Under the pieces are notes generated by a model, which was not told the DNA's origin, ran no database searches, and worked only from the letters and a program-made list of their open reading frames with translations. 64,000 nt of DNA from Eudromia elegans. Lineage: Eukaryota; Chordata; Aves; Tinamiformes; Tinamidae. Below, piece by piece: positions 1-12,900 of this stretch (position 1 is its first letter; each line of letters begins with the position of its first letter). The DNA lies in assembly GCA_003342815.1 (NCBI GenBank), contig PTEX01000298.1:310001-374000 (forward strand), written 5' to 3'. Made by a program: the position numbers and the translations under genes.

Positions 1-3000
1 TTATTCCATTTGTGCAGGTTAGGAGAAAGTTCGCCTTTGCACAGCTTCCAGCTACAGTCCACACCACAAAAGGCTACTAAACTTAATGATCTTTTCTGCC
101 TTCAGGAAAAAGCCTTCATGAAGTGATAGTGAATATCTGCAGCTTCCATTACTTTAATGGGATTTGGATGTGCTTAGGGCTTTAGGGCACGCTGTATGTT
201 CATATATGAACATATATAGACTTAGGAGCCTGACATAAATCTCTAAATTTGAGTATATCTGCCAATCTAGCAAAACAAATACTACTCTTTTTCCAGACCT
301 ACTTGCTCTTAGGTGAAAGAAATTTCTCATTTGAAATATGGAGCTGCAAAGTGCTATCATTTAACTTGGGTTTAGTATTTGTTAACAACTTTGGTTCAAA
401 GCACAGAAAAATTACACTGGGCATTCATTTATCTTTCTTACATTATTAATGAACTTTCTATACTTCAAGAGATCTTCTAAGATTTTTTATTGTAAAATTG
501 GGAGCCAGAAACTCAACTCTTTTCCTCTCTGAGAAGTTTCAAACACAAAAGTAAATCAGGGTTTTAGTTTGTTGGAATTCATGCAGAAAATGTAGCTCAT
601 CTTGAAGCAGCAATTGGGAATTTCCTTATTATATAAATGCATTCAGATCCCTTTCTTCTTTAAATAAACTTTTAAAAAAATAAATTTCGTAGCCTTTAGG
701 GTTCTTTTTTTGTGACACATGCCAGCCTCTCTTCAGAATCCCCACTTACCAGGATGGAAGTAAGTGAACATTGTCCTTCCAGCGCCTGCCACCAGTAGCC
801 AAGCGTCCTCTTCCCCAGCACAGGATGCAATGGCCATATTACCAGTGCTATAGGCTGCCTCTTGTGCGTGAGCAGCAACAAGCAGACCAGTCTGAAGGTG
901 TCATCTGCCTCCCAAAGGATGTCCACACAGACGTCATACGCATACGTTGTGGCCATTTGACAGGGGAAAGACGAACAACTTCCCAGGAACTCTGGGCCTA
1001 TGGACGTTGCAATCATATTGTAAACAAGAAAACCCTTTCTTGAGACCTTCACAAAAGATCCAAGACTGTCTGCAGACCCCTGGTAGACCCTCTGCACTCA
1101 GGGTAAGTGCAATCAGCCTGTCTGAACTCAGATTTCCTCCTCCCCTGGAGGTCATGGGGAAGTGACCCTGGACCCCATACTGAGCCTGGCTACCTTTAAT
1201 TGCCAACCCATAGGAGCATGCCACTGCTGTGTGCTTGTGCCATATAGGGTTTTACATATGTGGAGTGAGGAGATGGTGAATCATCCTTACTGGTGATCTC
1301 CCCTCAAATAAGGTACTAGCATTAAGAAAGCTTCCGCCAACTTTGTCATCCGCAGAATCCAGCCTGCCCACTGTGCCATCCTGTGAAATCAAAGCCTCCT
1401 CCCACTTTCTCTAATTGTATCTATCTGCTTTGCACGTTAGCTTTAGAAGCAGATGACCTTGACGATTTATGGGTAGCAAAAGGGAAGAATGAGAGTCCTG
1501 CTTAAGAAACAAGAAAAGACTTTTTGTGCTGATGTTTCCACATCAAAATGTCATTATAGGCCAGACATATACAGGTACATTGTTGTTCTGAGCTAGCCAT
1601 GCCCTCCAGGGAACAAATGTGGTTTGTAATATTTAATAATGCTTCTTTGGGTTACTTGAAACACTAATTACAATGATTAATCCAGCTCTATAAACTTGTC
1701 TTCTCAATGGAAAATACATTATACAGTGAAAAAAAAAAAAAATGCTGCAAGACTCTAGAAAAGTGGCTGGAAGGGCTGGCTGAAGCTATTTTTTTTTCCA
1801 AAGGTAAAGGCTCTATGTATGCTAAAATCTTATCAGTGCCCCTAAAAAACATTTCTCCATGTGTACCCTGAGTTATATTACTAAGAAGATGGGAACAGTC
1901 ATCCCAAAAGATTTTACTGCTAAAATAAATGGGAAGATAGAATTTTTAACAGAAAAGCAGAATGAGGCTGCTCTACAATGTGCAAGTCACCCTTAAGAGA
2001 AGTGTCAAGGTAGAGGAGCACCAGCTCAGTAGGACAACTGCAGGACATGAATGGATCTGTGCTAGTCTCAGTGGCAGCACAATTATTTAATTCCTGTCCT
2101 TTCTGTCCTTCAGTCTGCAGAATGCTCTTAAGAATAGTTACTGGAGCTTAAGGTCAGCCAGAATGGGAGTAGCTGTTTTCCTCATATGTGTTTGGAGAAG
2201 TCACCCACATGCTGGTGGAGGAGGAACATTAATCTCTTCTCAGGCCTCCCTCAGATCTACCATGGTCTTGCTGATGTTGAGTTCATACTTTTTGCCATTT
2301 CTCAGTTGGATTCTACAGTTCTTTGTAGCTTCATGGGATATTTTATCTGTGTGTTCTGGCTGTGGGTTTTGCATTTAGGATTTCAAACTGTTTTGAGGGA
2401 TGGGCCTTTATGTTCTGTTACAATTTCATGCTCTTTACATGGTAAAGATATAAGTTATTTCCTACACACTACCAGGTAGTGAAGAGAGTAGGGATGTGAT
2501 GGGGAGCAGAGGGACAGTCATATCAAAAGAGTCATTCTAAAAATGAGCGCTTGATGCACCTGATGCAGCCAGCAAGACATTACTGAAAAAATGTTCTGGC
2601 CTCAGGCTGTTCTTCATAGTGAACCTGGGGTAGGTTCACGATCAACACAGGCATAGGAATGTGTGAGACCCTCAAAGAGCTCTGCTGCAGCTAATAAGCT
2701 AATGGTGGATGCTAAGGAAAAGGCGCCCAAAAATCCTGCGTGTTGGACTGTGAGGGAGCTAGGATTGCTGGAGTATCCTTACATTTCTCTGAAAAAGAGA
2801 CAAGGAACTAGAAACATGGACCTTAGGTGTACCTTGTTTTGAGATTAGATGAGATAGAGACAAGAAATATACATATGAGAAAGGGAGTTCATGCAAAGTC
2901 ACTTCCACGTCAGGTTATATTATGTACTCATCTCACATTTTTCGTGTTTAATTCAGTGCAAAACCTGATCCGATGATATGCCAACAATAGATACTTTTAC

Positions 3001-6000
3001 ATTTCACTGTTTTGCTTAAGTTATATTTATTTAAATGTAGGTTGAACTTAACCTGAATTACATTATCTTTCATTTGATAACATTGCTTCCTCCTCATTAA
3101 ACTGGTAACCTCACTCATTCTTGTTCCCTTAAAGTCCTTTAATGAGGTATGGGGAGAAAGGAAACCCCGTGAAAATCTTTCCATAGCATAGATATTAAAT
3201 GACTGATGAGAAATGATGCAGTCGGTTGGACTGTGCAGCCCTTGAATTTCTGCTGGCTCCTGCAACACTGATATCTCAAGAGAGACTGAGGGAACAATCT
3301 TGCAGCCCAGGTATACCTCAATAAAGAAGTAACAAAGATCTCTTTGTGAGTTTGGAAAGAGGGTTTTGAGGCTAAAGTTGTAAACTGATAACAGTTGGAC
3401 ACGCTGCCCTGTTCTGCTGTGAAAGCCTAATGTTTAGCTCCTGCTTGCTTTAACTTACTAACATTTTCCATTCTCTAGGCGTGGTAAATGTCACTTCTTT
3501 CCACAATCACCTGAGGCTAGGCCCTGATCTTTGCTCAGAAAAGGGTCCAGCTCCTATATCAAACCTCCACATCATATTTTTAGTGCAAACCTTGGACAGT
3601 TTTGATAAATGCTTGTGTTATTAATTGCTAGAAGGAAGGCTTCTAATCTTGAACTCTTTAGTAGCAGGTAGAATGGATTGAATTTTCAAATAAAATGAAA
3701 TAAATGCTTTTTAGTGTATCACTTACTAGCTTCCAAGAAGCCACTATGCTTATCAGATGCTGAAATCATTTCCAGGAGATACTTAATAGTAGCTGTCAGT
3801 TCTCTTCAAAAGTGATACTCCTTGGAGAATTAATAAGGAGATTCTGTACTAAATTTCTTTTTGCTCCTCTTGAGCTCATCTATGGAGTAAATAATTTACA
3901 CTTTTAAAGAATATAAAACATTTTTTTTTTCTAGATCAGAAGCATGGTAAATACTATTACACAGCCCATCTTCCCAACGTAATGTTCTATTTTCTTGATA
4001 AAATCACAATTCTTTAATTTGTGGGAAAGAAGAGAAATATTGAAAGCAAAAAAAAAGGCAAAAAATGACATCAATCTATATAAAAAAGGCTTAAAAGGCT
4101 TACATCATTTGGTAGATAAGTAGCATACGGAAAAGTTATTCTTTCTTTGATATACAAGTTTACCAGCCATTGATCTTCTTTGAAAGCTGAGCATGGCATT
4201 ACAGCTGAAATACACATGTTGAGATTTTGCACAGAAAGAGAGTTAAAAGTCTGAATCTCTAAACTTCTCATCGTGATAACCACAGATTTCTACCAATACC
4301 AAGAACTCACATTGCTTTGTAGCAGCATGAGGTGCCTGAGATCTTTGTTACAGCTGCACTTATGTCATTTTTGCTGAGCTGGTTTTGAGTTCAGCAGAGT
4401 TGAGAGATGAACCTGTTCACCCTATTATATTGTTTACTTTAGTTATTGTTTTTTCCATATTACAGTTCAAGACTCTGATCATGTAATTTTATTGTTTTGA
4501 AATTGCATAGGTTGACCTGTAACTATAATAAAATAATTTGGAAGGAGATAACACAAGTTTTTCCATTATTTACAAAAGATTGAGACTACCTGTTATACAC
4601 CTAGATACTCCATAGCTTCACTGGAATTAATTCTTTTTCAAGCAACAGTTACGTGTCGGTAGACCCTTACGCACACAGACTGGATAGGATAGGACTGTGC
4701 TGTGAGTACAAACGAGAAAAACCTCCAGTTTAAAGTTTTATCTGAATCTTAATGAGAAAAGCTTGTACTTCTTGTTTACTAATTAGTAAAATGTTTTTAT
4801 TGTGAATAACCATGCTAGGACAGAGTCTGTGTCTCTCTTGATTCATACTCTTCCTAAAGAGCATTAACTTTAGCTAAGGAGCTGTATGGAGAGGACAGAA
4901 GCATTTTGCTCCTGCTCAGTTCATGAGAAATTTGACCCCACATACCAGCAAAAGCCATTTAGTCTGGATCCCACCACATCTAATACGTACCTAACCTTCA
5001 CCCCAAGATTTTAGACACGCTGATGCCTGACGGATGAGTCTGGGCTGTCCAGCAAGTCCTGCTGCAGGGCGTGCTGCTGAGTCCTGGTCCCCCGCTCACG
5101 TGGACTGTGGCACCTGTGGGCGGCTGCTGCCGTTTCCTTTCAGCTGTCAGCTCAGGTTTCTTTCCCAAAAGAATCGGTGCCTGGGAATTGAGGACTGTGG
5201 GAACTGGGACCAGTGAGGCCCTCGCAGCCTTCTCTCCACTGTGGAGCTAATCAAAGCATGTATAAAGGGCCTGTAAACTAGAAGCAGTCTGAGTTCTCCA
5301 AGACAGAGAAAGAAAACCATCCATAATACTCAAAGACCACATAAAATCCTCCATAAAGAGTGTCAATACTCTAAATCAGGCTCCTGGACTTTCTGGGTAA
5401 GACATCTCACAAGACAGATCACTGGAAGTGTCAATAACCACCCACAGTGGTGCGAGGCCAGCTCTGCATGGTCTGTGCTGGATGCTTCAGGCCATCCTCA
5501 AAGGAAGGGAGCTACTGTCTCGAGTAAGAGATGCTCCAGTGGCTCCAGGGATCTTACACGACAGGAGGACATGGTGAAGTGCATACTGTGCATGCACTAG
5601 GCCACCTAATGCTCACCTGTTACTGAGTTACTGTTACCTTGTCATCAGCACACTGCTCGGCAAGCTACAGCTTCAGCTGGAACTGTAGGAATGTAAAATA
5701 GGTAGGAAAAGGATGGATTGGGCTCTGGCTTTACCTGTCGTAAAGTAGAGGCTTGAGATGCATTAATGTCATCTCAATCTATAAGTGACTAATTATTTTG
5801 CAGCTTATAGAAAATTGATTAAAACACATTTCTCAGATGTGTTTTAGTGGGAGAGTAGAATAGAGATTCTTTCTGTATCACAGAATCATGTAAAGATTAT
5901 AATAAAAATCTCAGGATTTGTTTTTAAATGCTTACTATTTATGCAACAGTCGTCCATAGTGAAGGCAACACTGTAGTAAGCGTTAATAGACCAGGATTAG

Positions 6001-9000
6001 AATCTCATTTTAGCTCTTTCAAGCCTGACTGTGCTGCTCATCACTACTAGAGTCTGGAGGTGACGAAACTCTTGGTAGAGGTTCAGCAACACCTCAAAGG
6101 CACACACACGTTTGGCCTTCCAGAAGAAAGATGACACAAAGGTCCCCATCTTTTACCAACAGATTGAGAGAAACTGGGTAAACCACTACTGCTGTCACTG
6201 TAGATATCTGTATTTCCATCATAGGACATTTTTGTTAGAAGGTTCATTGGGATCTGTTTGTACTCTCTGCTCATAAAGACTCAAGTTTGGGATGCTTCAC
6301 TTCGTGCCAAAACCTTTTTTCTTTTTTTTTTTTTTTTTCTTTTTCTTCACTCGTACTTTCTGGATGAGAATTACCTTTGTATTTCTTGCTTTTTTGATAT
6401 ATATTTAGACTGGATTACTATTATAAATAGGGTATTTAATTTCCATGAGTTTTGAGAAGCTCTGAGGATATTATATCTAGATGCTGTTCAGACTGTGAGG
6501 AAAAGAGTCTTGTAGCCTAAGAAGCCACAGAAAACCCACATCTATAAAGTTTTTGATGAAAAACATTTAAAGACCACTAATAAGCAATAAAGGTATTCAA
6601 AAAGAAAAAAAAAAGTCATAATCACTTACATTCTGGGTCAAATCCCCAGCTAAGTTCACTGTAGCCTTTCTCACTCCTGCTAGATATGGATCTGGTTTGG
6701 TTTTTTTGCAAATAGAACCAACTAGTCATAGCTAAAATGAATTACAAGACTTATGTCCATTAATCAGTGTCTATATATCAATATACACATATGTATGATA
6801 TTAATATACACACAATTTCTAAAAATATAACAAATTCTGTCTTTTTATAAGAGTCAGTGGAAAATTTTGCATAGACTTCATTGGGTTATGGATCACATCC
6901 TGTATGTATCTGCATTTTTAGATCTTTTTTAGATCTTTTTTTAGATCTCTCAATGGAAAATAATAAGTTCTTGGAATTGAAATGACCAGTATCCGATTTA
7001 GTTTTGCATAAAAAGCAGAGTCCAGTGGGATTAAATATGAATGGTGGCTTGGTCCATTCTCATTAATCATGAGAATATGATGTGCAGTTAGCTATACAGT
7101 GATTCTTCTTGCATGGAAAAGGCCACTACTTTTATGTCAATACGAGGAGATGCTTAACATGCAAGAACACATAAACCCATTCACCTTGACATACTGTTTC
7201 ACAAGGAATGTATACAGACACTTAAATGACCTGCAGATGTACTAACTTTGTAAATGTTATCATAACAAGAGGTCATCAAGTCCAACTGTATAATTATTTG
7301 CACATAATTATACATGTTCCTAGTGGAGAAAAACAGCATATTTTGAAAGTTCTTATGAGATTTTTTTGAAATCCTCCTGGCCACATAAGACCTATGTAAA
7401 ATATTTCATCCTAAAAACTTCAGAAAATGTAAATATTAAAGCTCCTTTCCATTTAAAAGTCTCAGCAGCAAGATGAGTAAGGTGTGACTGGCTGCAAACC
7501 ATACAGAAGAGACTTCTGGATCAGGGATAAGCAAGAAGCAAGAGATTCAACGTGCCATCTGAAAGTGATACACAGCAAGGGGCGAATCAACATGAGTTGC
7601 AAGTCAGAAGACTATTGAAAGGGGCTCGGGACTCAATTTCCGTTTGTGCATGCTGCTGGAAGCTGAAATTCTGCACGACACGGAGAAATTCAATATCCTC
7701 GGCAAGGCTAAAGAGGTGCCTCATTGGCAGACACTTCTGTGCAAAAATGATGGAAAAGCCAATTCCGTCCTTGTCTCCTTCCCTTGCCCTGTCACCGCCA
7801 GGACCCCTTTGTGCTTTCCTGGTGCGGAGGAGAGTCCCCGGCACAGCCCGAGCACATCTCTCCTTCCAAGGCTAGGCCTCTGCCCTGCGCTTGCTCCAGG
7901 TACAGAAGGCCTTGTGCATGCTCTGCTCCCTCGTTGTCACTGTTACTTTACGGAAATGTCTTGGATTTAGATTTTTATTCCATTTTATTTTCAAGACAAG
8001 GTATTGGTGGACCACAGAAGCTTCAGGGAATGGCTACCACTGCAGTCCACTACTCTGAGCAAGCCCTGTCAGGAAAACAGTCCCTAGGTATGTTTTTTCA
8101 CACTGCAAAATAAAAAGGCTGATTAGAAGGAGATATTTCAGTTATTTTGCAAGCAGAAAATCACATTTATGGCTGTAAAATGAGTGTAGACATTTTGTGC
8201 TAATGCTTACAAATATTTTGAGCTGAAGAAAATGATGTGTGTGTTTCACCGTAGCTGCTGTTTCACTCATCAGCTCATAAAACACAGACCAACAGAGTCT
8301 GTCTTTTGAAGAACATACAGCCAAACCACAGCAACACAATGAGTGAAAGCTGCACATAACAGGTGGAGAAACAGGAGAATGGAAAGATGGAGGGAATCAA
8401 GTACAAGGTCTCATGATTACTTAATTGCTATGCCCACATCTTGTTCCATAATGCATACAAGATTTCAACCACCCAATCCACTGAAATCCCTTTCAGAACA
8501 TGTCAGGCTTTAACGAAGCATCCACCGCTCATCCTGCTGGGTTATCCATCCCCCTTGGCATTTTGCTGCCTCCTGTTATCCCATCCACATTATCCCATCA
8601 CTTTCTTTCCTCACACTGTATGTGAGTCTCATCATACTGTTGTCCTGCCGTTGCTCGATCACTTGCACATGGAGATTCCCAGGTTTGCCGGCTGTTCTCA
8701 TCCCCCATCCTTACTACAGCGCCTATTGATTTGGGCAATGCCCTGTAAGCTGATCACTCACCAGCTTTGCCATCAAACCAATGCAGCTCAATGTAACATG
8801 TGAGGAACACGTTGCTGCAAGGAGCGAGGCAGATTTGGTGTTGCAGAGTACCTAGGCAATCGCAAGGATAAGATGAATCACCCCAAGGGAGAGTCTAGCC
8901 ATTCACTGGTATAACACTGCCTTCTCTTGTGGCACAAGGAGGCCCCTTGGAGAGCTGCTCCATCCCAGCCACCAACCCACTGCTACAGGAGGTCTCGTCT

Positions 9001-9170
9001 CCAAAGCCGGTCCTGCAGAGAGACCTCGTGTGCAGTCAGAGGTGACTGTGGCAGTGTCCTTCACAGGTCTGCACTGGGGGGAAACAGCTTGCTAGGGTGG
9101 TCCTCCACAATTGCTCTCCACCAGGGTCACGCTGTTGAATCCGCCGTGCCCGTTCCCGTGCAAGCCCAAC
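1..9170. other. Upstream flank of CALB1, no supported gene
   Basis: This AT-rich stretch carries only short open frames on both strands, none with a recognisable domain or a convincing exon series. It contains homopolymer runs (A near 1,728-1,742, T-rich 6,315-6,345) and a TTTTTAGATC motif in three near-tandem copies around 6,915-6,948. A slightly GC-richer patch at 700-1,230 has overlapping open frames (see findings). In mammals the 5' side of CALB1 borders a large gene desert, so the absence of a gene fits. Distal CALB1 control elements could lie here, but I cannot identify any by eye. Confidence 0.6.
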
Positions 9171-9840
9171 AGGTCGCGCAGAGGGGGCAGCTCTCCGACG
9201 CCCGGGCCGGTGCGGAGCTTCCTGCAGGCCGTGCTTGGAGGCAGAGCAGTCAGGAGCGGGGCAGCCGGGCGGACCCCCGCGCCCAGACCCCATCCCGCAG
9301 CGCTGCGGGCCGGGCTCCCCACCCAGGGGCCCTTCCCCCGCGGAGCCCCCGCTCCTGCTGCCGCGCCCGGGGCGCCCCGCGGGCTGCGCGCCCCGGCGGG
9401 CGGGACGGGCCGGGCCGGCCGAGCCGCTGCCGCCGAGGGGCAGGGCGGCGGCGGGCGGGAGGAAGGGCGGCGGGAGGCGCCGCCCGCCGCCGGCCCCATA
9501 AATAACCCCGGGCGGGCGGCGGCGGGAGGAGCTGTCGGAGCCGTCGCCGGAGCCGCGGGCAGAGGCAGCACCGCGGACAGCGCCCGCCCCCCACCCCAGC
9601 GCGCCCCTCCGCGCCCCTCCGCGCGCCACCATGACGGCCGAGAGCCACCTGCAGGGCGTGGAGATCTCGGCCGCGCAGTTCTTCGAGATCTGGCACCACT
9701 ACGACTCGGACGGTGACTGCGGGGCGGGGGCCGGGCCCGGGGGCACGCAGGGGCTGGGGCGCAGGGAGGAGAGCCCGAGCGGCGGGAAGAGCCGGCGGGG
9801 CAAAGTTGGCGGGCTCGGCGGCAGCAGCCGTAACTCTTTG
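9170..9840 (+). promoter_or_regulatory. CALB1: CALB1 CpG-island promoter with TATA box
   Basis: A sharp change from AT-rich flank to very GC- and CpG-rich DNA covers the region before the CALB1 start, exon 1 and intron 1. A TATA-like ATAAATAA lies at 9,498-9,505, which puts the expected start of transcription near 9,528 and gives a 5' UTR of about 100 bases. GGGCGG-type boxes lie just upstream (about 9,436-9,480) and just downstream. The chicken calbindin promoter is also known to be TATA-containing and GC-rich. The start position is inferred from TATA spacing, not observed. Confidence 0.8.
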
Positions 9841-9925
9841 TGTTGTAGGCAATGGGTACATGGATGGGAAGGAGCTACAGAACTTCATCCAGGAGCTGCA
9901 GCAGGCGCGGAAGAAGGCAGGCTTG
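9631..9925 (+). other. CALB1: CALB1 exons 1-2, EF-hand 1
   Basis: These two exons are separated by only 136 bases and both lie inside the CpG island. The intron splits the first calcium loop between D27 and G28 (loop [12 protein letters not shown], residues 25-36). The 5' UTR just before the ATG holds two adjacent copies of GCGCCCCTCC (9,601-9,620). Intron 1 is not a multiple of three, so its retention would change frame and end the protein at 9,984 after 117 residues. Confidence 0.95.
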
Positions 9926-12900
9926 GTAGGTTGACGTTTTCACCCCACTTTTCTGTCTTTGCTGCAAAAGAAGAGTTCTCTTGAGCAAACTCCGGTGCCC
10001 CGGGTGCTTCCATCCCCTCCTGCCACCACACCACCAATGCACCAGGTGTTCCAGCAAGGGGAGGTGGAACGGTGGGAAAGGAGCAGGTTTGGAAAGGCGA
10101 GGCCAGGGTGGAGCTGCCCGGGGAGCAGGTGCCTCGCGCGCCTCGCCGGGCTGCGCGCGGCGCTCCTTGTAGAGCAGCGGCGAGGCAGGAAAGGCCGGAG
10201 CCTCTGCCCCGCACCGCGGGTGGGACCTTGTCCCGCTGCAGCTGACCCGATCCAGAGATGCACTAACATTAGGGAGGGAAAAAAAAAAAAGGAAAAGGAA
10301 AAAGATGCTCCGATTTGCTGGACTGTATTTGAGCTCCGTGGTTAATGGGCAGTGCAGGCGGAGATGCATTTCTGCCCCTTGGTGGTCGATAAGTAGATGT
10401 GCAGATGATTGCTAACCACCCTCTGCCCTTCACTAGTTACACATCGGGAATACCAGCACCCAAGTCTGGTAGTTAAGCTGTTCGGAGGGACAGCAAAGTT
10501 TTTTGCATGAATTCTTAAAGTGTTAACTGTAGCTTCCCTACAAACTACACTATCTGAGAAAAATAGCAACAAAAAAGCGAAAGAAATAAATGATTCCGTT
10601 TAAAATTCTGAATTACAATAGAAGTGATGCTTTTTTAATAAATAAAATACCTTTAAAGCAACTAGTTTATAAAACAGACCCCCCTAAATATCTAAAATGC
10701 TTACTCCAAAAGTAACTGAAATAACAGCAAATGAAATTATTCTAACTAGATGATTTATGTGGGTGGGTGAGATACATAGATTATTACTTTGTGTAAGTAT
10801 TACTCTGTGTACCTCCAAATTGAGCAACAGCTTTTCAATAATTAATTTTGCTTTTAAAGTTTCTATATATCTTAAAAGTAAATATCAGAATACTAATATG
10901 CATCTTCACCTACTTTGTGGAAAGTGGTATCTTGCTGCTAGTTGTATGAATAAGTCATGCAGCTAAAATACTGTCTCCCAGCAATGCCTCTAATGTTACC
11001 GAAGTCTCGGTACCAGTTAATTCTTCACATAGCCCTCGGGGTGAGCATACATTGGCACAAGTGTAAGTTAGAACTCAAATTTCAAAAGGCCTCAAAAAAC
11101 AGGGAATTATACAAGGACTGCACTTTCAGAGTCTGTATTTATGAAAATAAAGTCTATTTTCCTTTGCATAGGAAAAGTTCATAGGAAAAGTTCAACATCA
11201 TTTCTAATGCTTTACCTTTTAAGAATTTCAGCTGAACAAATCTCTTGTATTCGAGTGCAGGGATCTTAAGCAAGTGCATTGGAAAGAAGATATTAAAGCT
11301 TGTATATATTTAGTATAAATGGCATTCTTCATAACAATATAATATTTAGAAGTTGAAAAAGGGGTTAGAGGCTCCAGATAAGACAAAAATATTTATCATC
11401 TTAAAATCAGATTCTTTTCTCTTTCAATGTATGCATCTCCTCTCTTACAAAAAGAAAGACGCAAAGAAAGCCTTGCAAAACTATTCGTATCTGCCACCTG
11501 CTTCGTCATTTCTGCTTTTTCTGTCACCTCAGACTGCAAGCACTCTATAACTTGACAGTGCTCGGGTGTTTACTTGAGTTTATCCTTTGCGTTTCTCTGA
11601 TTCAAGCCTATTTTGGGGAGGCTCAGCTGAAAAGACCAATCTAGGGTAGCAACACCTCATCAGTACTTCCTCTGTTTGCTCTGCCTTTCGTTACCTAGCT
11701 ACCTTGATCCCTGAAGTCTTTTTCTAGATTATGGATAGATGCTATCCTAGGGATCCAGTCTAACCTGACTTTTGCATTTGAAGTCTCACTTACCAAACAA
11801 GCATCTCATTAGATTGTGTCTCATCTCACAGGATACTAATTCAGTAGCTTTGAATTTCTTCTTTCGCCAGAAGGGACACGATGAGAAAGTAGTGCAAGTT
11901 ATAGGCAATTTCCTTGGCTGTCCTTGTTTTAAAACCCCAAAGCTTCTTTGTCATCATTAACTTCTGCTTTTCAGGTCACTCTCTTGCTCACTATTTTTGA
12001 AATACTCAATTATGCATTCTTCATAGCTGGATTTTACATCAGTCAAGCCTTATGCGTTAAAGAACCACAATGATTCTGTCACTGAATAGGATGATTTAGC
12101 ATTTCCCAATATTCTTCCCAATTACACAACTGTTCTAATTATGTTCTGATGCTAATCCTGTTATTAATCCCCTTAGAAAGTCCGTACTTTTACAGTTGCT
12201 TTTTGTTGGAAGAAGCATAGCATGCTCTCTCATTCATGCCCTCACCATGATGGGAACTGTCACCGTTCCAGAGGGCAGATTTAGACCTGGAGGTTTTAGG
12301 GGTTGAGCTTTTCTTTGGTAACCCTGTGTTTTCACTTTATGCATCACATGAAGGACTAAGTTGTTCCTCTCGTCTATTGGCATGCTGAAGGATATACCGC
12401 TGGCAAAGATGCAAACTGTGAAGGTGCAGGAGCTTAGCTTCCATTTATTGTGTCCGGTCCTTACACAGCATGTTCCTGATTTGGGTCTGCCAACTGCTAA
12501 GAACAACTGGGGAGTTAGTGGCTAATACAGGGGCTGAAAGACACGCAGTGGGTGAAGTTGGAGGAGTTTTATCTATTTCTTACTTTCTCTGCATATAGAT
12601 AATGACAATATTTCTCCATGACAATAGACTATGGGATTTAATAGGAATTTATGCATGCTGTCATGTGTTTCTGTACTGCCATCTTAGATTTTCAAAACAT
12701 TCCCCCAAAAGCTATTTTTTCCATGGTTCCACTTAGATGGGTGAATGTCTCTTACCTTTTGGGAGGGGAGACTGAGTTGTGAGGGGTTAGTCTCCTAATT
12801 TAATTCAAAAGCACTGCATCTTCAACAAGATTAGGACTACGCTTGGTTAAATTTAGGCAAAATTACTGACTGATTACATGTATTTGAATAGTATGACTTA

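Noticed and set aside
7552-8113. Cluster of plus-strand open frames before CALB1
   Set aside because: The frames overlap each other, have no recognisable domain, and lack a coherent exon series; this is probably chance in a slightly GC-richer patch.
9036-9888. Long overlapping open frames on both strands around the CALB1 start
   Set aside because: They result from very high GC content in the CpG island. The real exon 1 occupies only 82 coding bases there.
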